Shown here piece by piece: positions 5,093 through 9,531 of a stretch of 9,531 bases of DNA (positions are counted from its first letter, which is position 1; every line of letters begins with the position of its first letter). The translations under genes were made by a program, and so were the position numbers. The stretch covers positions 1-9,531 of the forward strand of contig DLMI01000246.1 in the NCBI GenBank assembly GCA_002478145.1. Reading direction: 5' to 3'. Below the pieces are notes generated by a model. That model saw nothing but the letters and a program-made list of their open reading frames with translations, ran no database searches and had not been told where the DNA came from. This DNA is from Acidobacteria bacterium UBA7540. GTDB lineage: Bacteria > Acidobacteriota > Terriglobia > UBA7540.

Positions 5093-5872
5093 CTATCGTT
5101 TGCCACAGTTGGCATAAGCAAACGGAGCCCCTTTACCAAAGGGGAAGTGACGAACGCTCTTACCGATGAGTGCAGCGCGTAGCCTCTCATCACTGGTCAC
5201 GGCACCGATGAACCCTTTGCGGGCTTGTCCCTTCTGGTCGGCTTCGCTTCGCCTTTGTTGATGCCTAGTCGGATCGATAACTACCTGGGACATGTCGGGA
5301 TAATCTTCCCAAGTGTGGATGTCGAAGACTTCACGGATGAGGCCGCGTGCGACGGACAATGCGTACCGGGGCGGAGTGGGTCGTCTCTCTGGTCTGCATC
5401 TCCAATATCTGCGAGTCCGCTCGTAAAGTTGATCTGCGGTCAGTGCCGGATGCCATTCCCGCTCTATCTTGATCAAAATGGCCGGGACTGTAATTTGAGC
5501 AGGCGCTGCCGCATAGCTCTCGACGATTTCACTGACAGTCATCATTCCGCGATCTGTGTCGTGACCGCGCACCTCATTCGCGAGGTCCTCCCTGGCATAT
5601 GCGTCGATAAGCGCTGCCTCGATCTCCAAAGCCAATTCGTCAGTGAGCCCGTGTCGATGGATGATGACGTTCGGCTCTAAGCCAGCAGCCTTGAGTTCAC
5701 GGATACGGTCGTATCGAAGACCTTCTTCACCCTCTATGGCAAGTCTTACATGAGCAAAGGCTCTGTTGGCTCGCCCCTTGCCCACGTAAAATGTGTGTCC
5801 GTTTCGAGGGTCCTCGAGGCGATAGATGTAGGCATTCAGTGCCTCACATATTTCGGCGGGGAATTCGTTCAT
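5093..5872 (-). CDS. LEM-3-like GIY-YIG nuclease domain protein (259 aa)
   Basis: The N-terminus carries a GIY-YIG nuclease core: YIYRLEDPRNGHTFYVGKG (residues 15-33), then NRAFAH with R37, an acidic helix E83-x-E85 (ELALEIEAALIDAY) where the metal-binding Glu is expected, and N99. The C-terminal half (about 140-259) follows the pattern of COG3680/LEM-3-like proteins, with SVARGLIREVFDI and GAVTSDERLRAALIGKSV and a terminal F.KGAPFAYANC. GIY-YIG enzymes cut DNA using one metal ion; this subfamily is widespread in bacteria and little studied. ATG 5872 is preceded by TAGGA at 10 nt. The gene stands alone, 280 bp upstream of the Gp3-like gene. All key residues seem present, so it is probably active, with a role in repair or element defence being only a guess. 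Confidence 0.8.
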   Translation of the reverse strand: MNEFPAEICEALNAYIYRLEDPRNGHTFYVGKGRANRAFAHVRLAIEGEEGLRYDRIRELKAAGLEPNVIIHRHGLTDELALEIEAALIDAYAREDLANEVRGHDTDRGMMTVSEIVESYAAAPAQITVPAILIKIEREWHPALTADQLYERTRRYWRCRPERRPTPPRYALSVARGLIREVFDIHTWEDYPDMSQVVIDPTRHQQRRSEADQKGQARKGFIGAVTSDERLRAALIGKSVRHFPFGKGAPFAYANCGKR

Positions 5873-5948
5873 GGTGACAGAATCCTACCACAGAGGGCGC
5901 TCTACTGTTAGAATTTAGCGGTCGTCTTACGGCTGTCCGTCCGCTGCG

Positions 5949-5980
5949 GCGCGTCTGAGTTTTCCGCTCAGCTTACGCGC
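5949..5980. repeat. bulged 11-bp hairpin upstream of the GIY-YIG gene
   Basis: GCGCGT (5949-5954) pairs with ACGCGC (5975-5980) and CTGAG (5955-5959) with CTCAG (5967-5971), leaving a 3-nt bulge and the loop TTTTCCG. It lies 77 bp upstream of ATG 5872 and about 140 bp downstream of the last recognisable part of the pseudogene. There is no T-run, so it could be a leader structure or a binding site rather than a terminator. Confidence 0.35.
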
Positions 5981-6120
5981 TTCTGGAGTACTCGGATTTG
6001 AGATTTGGTGCGCTATCCTAGGCCCGCCAAGCACGCGAAACGGGGAAACCATAATATCGGCTGTTTTGAACTTACGGCTTTGTAGACTTGCGCAGTCGTA
6101 AACGCCACCAACCTAATGAC

Positions 6121-6414
6121 GCCGACACAATACAATACTTGCTCGTTGCTCAGCGGCTTGGGCCGGGTGGCGCGCAACGCCTGAATGACCCTCCTGCGCG
6201 CCTGCCGTGCGCAGGGCCAGGAGGTATTCGTCGTTCAACACAAAGTTGATTCTACGATCATGGTTCAGCTTGACCAACTCCGGGGGTTTCATCTCTGCCT
6301 TCACGCAGTCCATCACTTGGCCTTTGGTCAGGAGTTCCTGCGGCTGCTCCAGGCCAGCAGGCTGTGCAACGACAGCCAGCAACACAAAATCGAGATAAGG
6401 AAGCGGAGCTTCAT
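6121..6414 (-). pseudogene. frameshifted secreted protein with the acidobacterial LTK-QV repeat domain
   Basis: Three frames must be joined. From ATG 6414 the first encodes a clear signal peptide (MKLRFLISILCCWLSLHSLL, then AWSS) and soon stops. The second (about 6335-6191) encodes LLTKGQVMDCVKAEMKPPE, LVKLNHDRRINFVLND and EYLLALRTAGAQE. The third (6189-6121) continues with VIQALRATRPKPLSNEQVL. Together they restore a domain I know from many acidobacterial secreted or TPR proteins (LTK.QV.DLVK, GIDF.L.DEYL..LR.AGAQ..VIQALR). The frame changes lie between about 6360 and 6335 and at 6190, where GAG-G-GTC fits a 2-nt loss. Beyond 6121 similarity fades. A GTG at 6421 opens a 102-codon frame through the middle part, but it loses the signal peptide and the downstream helix, so I prefer a broken gene. 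It marks the host as Acidobacteriota. Confidence 0.6.
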
Positions 6415-6891
6415 AAGGCACCTGAGAATATATTCAAAGGCCTGTGTCACGACATCTGGACAAGCCTGGACCTCCAAGCATCACTTCACATCGTTTCGTA
6501 CGCCAACAGCGTGTACACGTGCACCAACTAGTATGGTTCCTACACAGCATGTGCACACGCTCCGTTCCCAACGAGCGCTTGTGCGCAGCGGACAATCCAC
6601 ACAACACTGCGCGCCTTACCATCCAATGCGCACGACAAACCAGAACATGGCAAACTGATCACCGCACCACAGCGACAGGAGCTACGCTGCTCCAAAAAAC
6701 CGATCGACCACGAACGCACAAGGCGCCTAACAACTTCTTGCTACCTACCATTTCAGCACCTGTCGTTTGCGGCACAAAAACGGCTGATTTCAGTATATAG
6801 TCAGAAAGCAACACCCTGGGGCTCAGTGGGTTGGCGGGCCTCCGGAATAGTCAAAGAAGGGCAACAAATAATCACAGAGTAGGCAAAAAGT
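6415..6891. other. 477-bp gene-free region, C/A-rich on the plus strand
   Basis: No frame with coding character is seen on either strand. From about 6430 to 6800 the plus strand is markedly poor in G and rich in CAC/ACA words. The stretch holds the inverted repeat at 6508-6561, a 10-bp palindrome inside it, a small hairpin GGAGC/GCTCC near 6680, and ATTTCAG as a direct repeat around a CGTTT/AAACG pair near 6750-6800. It lies just downstream of the replication-relaxation gene, where an origin of transfer or replication could be expected, but nothing proves one. Confidence 0.4.
6508..6561. repeat. imperfect 15-bp inverted repeat with a palindromic core
   Basis: AGCGTGTACACGTGC (6508-6522) and the reverse complement of GCATGTGCACACGCT (6547-6561) agree at 13 of 15 positions, separated by 24 bp. 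The left arm contains the perfect palindrome CGTGTACACG. Inside the spacer ACCA and TGGT flank ACTAGTA as a further small inverted pair. It fits a cruciform or a dimeric-protein binding site, for example a transfer or replication origin or an operator. Confidence 0.45.
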
Positions 6892-7698
6892 TTAAGAGAG
6901 GACGCCCGTGGAAGCCTGGGCAGGGTCGGCGCCACCGATTAAGGCGCTGCGGAACGGCCGGTATTGATGACATGTCCAGTCGAAGACTTCGGTGTCGAGC
7001 AAGCGGCGATACCAGTCCGCCAGCAGTCCGAAGCAGACGGTGCGCTTGCTGTTCCTGAACTGCCAGGACACAAACTTCAGCACGTCCTCGGTGGACGCAA
7101 GGTAAAGGAAGCGGTCGAGCTCTTGCTCGGCCTCGAACTTATTGAAAACCTCGGCGTACAGTCCCTCGCTCTTGGCCGTGCGCTCATACTCGAGCGCGAA
7201 CGTTGCGTCGCGATCGTCCACTCTGATCGTCACGATTGCGTCGTAGACCTTTCCATTGCGGACACCCATGGACAGGTTCCTTGACCGCAATTGGATCTCC
7301 GGCACCCATCGCACGTGCAAATCCGCGCGCAAGAGGCTGAGGTAGATGTTATTGAGTTCGAGTGAGTGGGCCACCTGGAGTTCTTTATTGTTTCGGTCCG
7401 GCTTGGCGGGCGTGGTGATGAATTGCTCGCCAATAGCTGCGAGCTCGATTTCCCCAGCAGGTGTGATGGAATACACAAAGGCTTTGCCTGCGGACGGCAC
7501 CATGTGCCGCGCGATCATGCCATACTTGGTAAGGCGCCGCGCTCTCCAGTTAAAAGTCGAGCGGCTCGACTCGTGCTTGCCAAGCTGCATGAACTCAAAC
7601 AGTTGGTCGTGGGTGATGAAGCCGGATCGCAACACCTGGCGAAGCAGCGGGTAGTCATGTTCGGAACTCAAGCTGATGCAGTGTTTGATGTAACGCAT
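6892..7698 (-). CDS. replication-relaxation family protein (PF13814), 268 aa
   Basis: The N-terminal region (about residues 12-85) is a winged helix: LLRQVLRSGFITHDQLFEFM, a helix with NWRARRLTKYGMIARH, and the wing KAFVYSITPAGE. The second half looks like a PD-(D/E)xK-type fold with VYDAIVTIRV and TFALEYERTAKSEG, as in replication-relaxation proteins. The family was named for plasmid replication or relaxation genes and is common on plasmids and conjugative elements; its biochemical activity is not well defined. I chose ATG 7698 because GGGAG lies 7 nt upstream; a TTG two codons earlier would leave almost no spacer. It is the last of the minus-strand genes of the conjugation-like cluster, 82 bp after the 176-aa gene, with a dispersed repeat in its leader. 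Confidence 0.8.
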   Translation of the reverse strand: MRYIKHCISLSSEHDYPLLRQVLRSGFITHDQLFEFMQLGKHESSRSTFNWRARRLTKYGMIARHMVPSAGKAFVYSITPAGEIELAAIGEQFITTPAKPDRNNKELQVAHSLELNNIYLSLLRADLHVRWVPEIQLRSRNLSMGVRNGKVYDAIVTIRVDDRDATFALEYERTAKSEGLYAEVFNKFEAEQELDRFLYLASTEDVLKFVSWQFRNSKRTVCFGLLADWYRRLLDTEVFDWTCHQYRPFRSALIGGADPAQASTGVLS

Positions 7699-7720
7699 TG
7701 TCAATCTCCCAATAGTGTTT

Positions 7721-7755
7721 CAGATCCCGATTCTTCGCTGCGCTCAGAATGACAG
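7721..7755. repeat. CHSERSEES-type dispersed repeat
   Basis: The stretch contains TTCTTCGCTGCGCTCAGAAT and, on the minus strand, would translate as CHSERSEES, a well-known spurious peptide produced by a short dispersed repeat found in many genomes, including Acidobacteria. ATTCT and AGAAT flank the core and can pair. It lies in the leader of the replication-relaxation gene, 23 bp from its start. Confidence 0.65.
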
Positions 7756-7780
7756 CGAGGGTTTACGGGCGACGCGCAAG

Positions 7781-8311
7781 TCACACCGCAAGCCGCAACT
7801 GTGCAATCCAGGGACGCGCGGTCAGCGGCTGAAGGATGAACGTCCCAACGCCACTGCGTATCCAGCCATGGCCAGGCAAAAGCAACATGCATTCCTGTTG
7901 GTCACGGCATTCGCTAAATGAAATGAGCAGCCCTTTGTCAGCCTTCCACACGCTGTTTCCGATGTGCAGGCGGCCAATCTCGCTTTGCCTCGCAACAACC
8001 AAGAAGAGGTCGGGTTCTCGCGGAGCTGCCAGCATGTACTTGAACAGGATCTTGTTCTGTCCTTGCCAGACACACGGCTCATCGCACTCGAATACACGAT
8101 TGATTATCCGCAGCGGATAATTCGGGTTGAAGCCGCCGGTTGAGTTGAAGCGCGCGTGGCCGGCAACCTTCAAACGAGTACGGATCGTTCCGTCTACCGG
8201 CACGCCCGTGGTGTTGTAGTAGGCAGCTCGCGCAAATCGCCTCGGGTCGTCGGGGTCGTTGCCGAACCGCCGGCGCCACACACTACCAAGCCCTGTAATC
8301 GACACCAACAT
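7781..8311 (-). CDS. unknown 176-aa protein of the conjugation-like operon
   Basis: I do not recognise the family. The frame starts 5 nt after the stop of the preceding gene (TAA GGATC ATG), so the two are almost certainly co-translated. The product has no signal peptide or membrane helix and appears to be mixed alpha/beta. It has a pair of Cys around ECDEPC in the middle and a second pair around ECRDQQEC. The C-terminal third (MLLLPGHGWIRSGVGTFILQP) is hydrophobic with strand-like alternation. Its place between a membrane coiled-coil protein and the replication-relaxation gene suggests an accessory conjugation or element-maintenance role, by context only. Confidence 0.7.
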   Translation of the reverse strand: MLVSITGLGSVWRRRFGNDPDDPRRFARAAYYNTTGVPVDGTIRTRLKVAGHARFNSTGGFNPNYPLRIINRVFECDEPCVWQGQNKILFKYMLAAPREPDLFLVVARQSEIGRLHIGNSVWKADKGLLISFSECRDQQECMLLLPGHGWIRSGVGTFILQPLTARPWIAQLRLAV

Positions 8312-8316
8312 GATCC

Positions 8317-9129
8317 TTATGCACCCTTGAGTCTTCTGTTCTTTTCGCGTTCTGCAAGAAGCTGCTGCTGTAGCGAGTTGACGAGCTTCATGTACTCGGC
8401 GTTCGAAGCAGGCAATGGCAACCCCGCCTGGCCAACCGCATGAGCGCCGCCTTTGCCGTCGATCTTTTCCGATAGCGCCTGGAGTTGCAGACTCAGGTCT
8501 GTTACAACGGCGGACCTTTGTTTCAGTTCCTCGCTCAGTTGATCTCTTTCGCCAGTCATGAAACGCAGATCGTCCGCTGCCTTCTTCATTCTTGCCTTGA
8601 GATCGTCAATCTCAGATGTGCCGCCGGAGATCGTCTGTCCCGACCCTGCCTCGATTGCACGGTTGCAGTGTTCTACGTGATTGTTGTACTTCGCGATGGC
8701 GTCCTTCGCAGCCTGGCGGGAGTATAGGTCCTGGTTGTACAGGTCAGTCAGCATCTCCTCGGTCAGGTAACGCTCACGGCGGCAATCAATCCGTAGCTTG
8801 GCATACGCAATCATCACCAACAGCGACCAGACGGTCACACACAAGCTGTATGGGAAATAGGGGTTCTTTACGCTGGCCGCGAGGAGTACGCGGCGACGTT
8901 CCTCCATCCACTCGCCGTAGTCAACGTCACTCGGGTTGAACTGTTTGAGCAGGAATTCGTACCAGGTGTCGGGCGGTTGGTGTGTGCGTCCCTGTGCTTG
9001 CGCAGCGGCCATTGGGCTGTACCGGCTGCGAGGAACGGAGGAGCCCGAAGGCTGGTTCTGTGCGAAGCTCGAACAAACCGCCAATGACAGCCAGGCTATT
9101 ATGACCGGGAGATTGGGACGCGTTCTCAT
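8317..9129 (-). CDS. secreted/membrane coiled-coil protein, probable transfer-apparatus accessory (270 aa)
   Basis: The N-terminus is a signal peptide (residues 1-23, ending SSFA before Q24). A Pro/Ser-rich stretch follows, then a WYEFLLKQFNPSDVDYGEW block (56-74), one membrane helix at about 92-112 (YSLCVTVWSLLVMIAYAKL), and a long helical region. Coiled coil is likely at 171-226 (SEIDDLKARMKKAADDL and onward) and 243-268. With the signal peptide removed, this topology leaves one membrane anchor and a cytoplasmic coiled coil. I do not know the family name; such proteins occur in conjugation clusters of this phylum. ATG 9129 has GGAGG at 9 nt and overlaps the upstream stop by ATGA. It is followed after 5 nt by the 176-aa gene. 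Confidence 0.75.
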   Translation of the reverse strand: MRTRPNLPVIIAWLSLAVCSSFAQNQPSGSSVPRSRYSPMAAAQAQGRTHQPPDTWYEFLLKQFNPSDVDYGEWMEERRRVLLAASVKNPYFPYSLCVTVWSLLVMIAYAKLRIDCRRERYLTEEMLTDLYNQDLYSRQAAKDAIAKYNNHVEHCNRAIEAGSGQTISGGTSEIDDLKARMKKAADDLRFMTGERDQLSEELKQRSAVVTDLSLQLQALSEKIDGKGGAHAVGQAGLPLPASNAEYMKLVNSLQQQLLAEREKNRRLKGA

Positions 9130-9531
9130 GCTCGGGACCCTCCAGGAGGACGCCGCGGAAAGCGCGCCGTCGCTGCCAGATCGGAACTCTTGAAGCGCAG
9201 GTTTGCTCCGACCGAATCGGCACGAGAATGGCGCAAGCGGGGGTAGATCTCCGGCTCGAAGCTAGGGAAGCTGACGTCAGCCGGCGGCCGGACGTGCAAG
9301 TGTCTGTGCAGCGTCCCGCGAGTGTCGTCGGTCATCAATATTTCCATCTGTCCCTTGGGCAAGTTCTTGATGTGCTCGTCGAGCGCGCGTGTCTCGCGCT
9401 CTTCCCGCTCCACCGCCTGGCCGGTCGCCTCGTATTTCTCATACCCAAATACCTTCCAACGCAGCATAGAGCGGCTGCGGCGCGTAACTTCGTGCTCAGC
9501 CGACGCCTGCAGGAAGTAGCGCGCCGTTTCC
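9126..9531 (-). CDS. C-terminal part of a large protein, possibly a conjugation ATPase (5' end outside window)
   Basis: The frame is open from the right edge to TGA 9126-9128 with no stop, so the 135 visible residues are the end of a longer gene. An internal ATG at 9467 has no ribosome site, which argues against it being the start. Visible text includes ARYFLQASAEHEVTRRSRS, RALDEHIKNLPKGQMEILM, RHLHVRPP and a basic tail. The LPKGQ segment followed by a His-rich strand is like the region near the end of coupling-type or VirB4-type ATPases, but without the Walker motifs this is a guess from context. It overlaps the signal-peptide/coiled-coil gene by 4 nt. Confidence 0.6.
   Translation of the reverse strand, partial: ETARYFLQASAEHEVTRRSRSMLRWKVFGYEKYEATGQAVEREERETRALDEHIKNLPKGQMEILMTDDTRGTLHRHLHVRPPADVSFPSFEPEIYPRLRHSRADSVGANLRFKSSDLAATARFPRRPPGGSRA

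Noticed and set aside
6185..6658. 157-codon plus-strand frame over the pseudogene and C-rich region.
   Set aside because: It lies antisense to the recognisable acidobacterial domain and its sequence reads as translated CAC/ACA-rich DNA.
1..9531. CRISPR array, insertion sequence or rRNA.
   Set aside because: No regularly spaced repeats, no transposase frame with terminal repeats, and no rRNA sequence were seen anywhere in the window.

Overview
The window reads as accessory DNA from a member of the Acidobacteriota, probably part of an integrative or conjugative element. The lineage clue is a decayed gene at about 6121-6414. It carries a small domain (LTK.QV.D.VKA.M...ELVKL....INF.L.DEYL..LR.AGAQ) that I know mainly from secreted acidobacterial proteins. 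A CHSERSEES-type dispersed repeat at 7721-7755 fits the same group. The mobile-element reading rests on a replication-relaxation (PF13814) gene, a phage Gp3/recombination-directionality-factor-like gene, and an operon of membrane or conjugation-type genes. Nearly every gene is on the minus strand.

Right part (9531 to 6892, read leftwards): a 5'-truncated reading frame enters at the right edge and overlaps by 4 nt (ATGA) a signal-peptide/TM/coiled-coil protein. Five nt later comes a 176-aa unknown protein. After a short gap holding the dispersed repeat comes the replication-relaxation gene. Middle (6891-3480): a 477-bp C-rich gene-free stretch with a long inverted repeat, the frameshifted acidobacterial pseudogene, a LEM-3-like GIY-YIG nuclease, and the Gp3-like zinc protein with a repeated low-complexity linker.

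Left part (about 3480-1): a 670-bp stretch with several hairpins and no convincing gene. It is followed by an extended -10 promoter, a tRNA gene of class II (Ser-like, long variable arm, G73) with the isoleucine anticodon GAU, a hairpin, and then a 341-aa protein with a DUF3800-like C-terminal motif. Next come a possible 28-aa leader, a DUF3800 gene, a 50-aa basic protein overlapping its 3' end, and an 80-aa Cys-containing protein. The tRNA and these genes lie in one direction with short gaps and could be one transcript.

The most unusual item is the tRNA. Its body looks like a serine tRNA, but it would read Ile codons AUC/AUU. It has C:C mismatches at the first two acceptor pairs, and it sits directly upstream of two DUF3800-type genes. 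That combination is the best candidate here for something undescribed. The functional link between tRNA and proteins is inference only.
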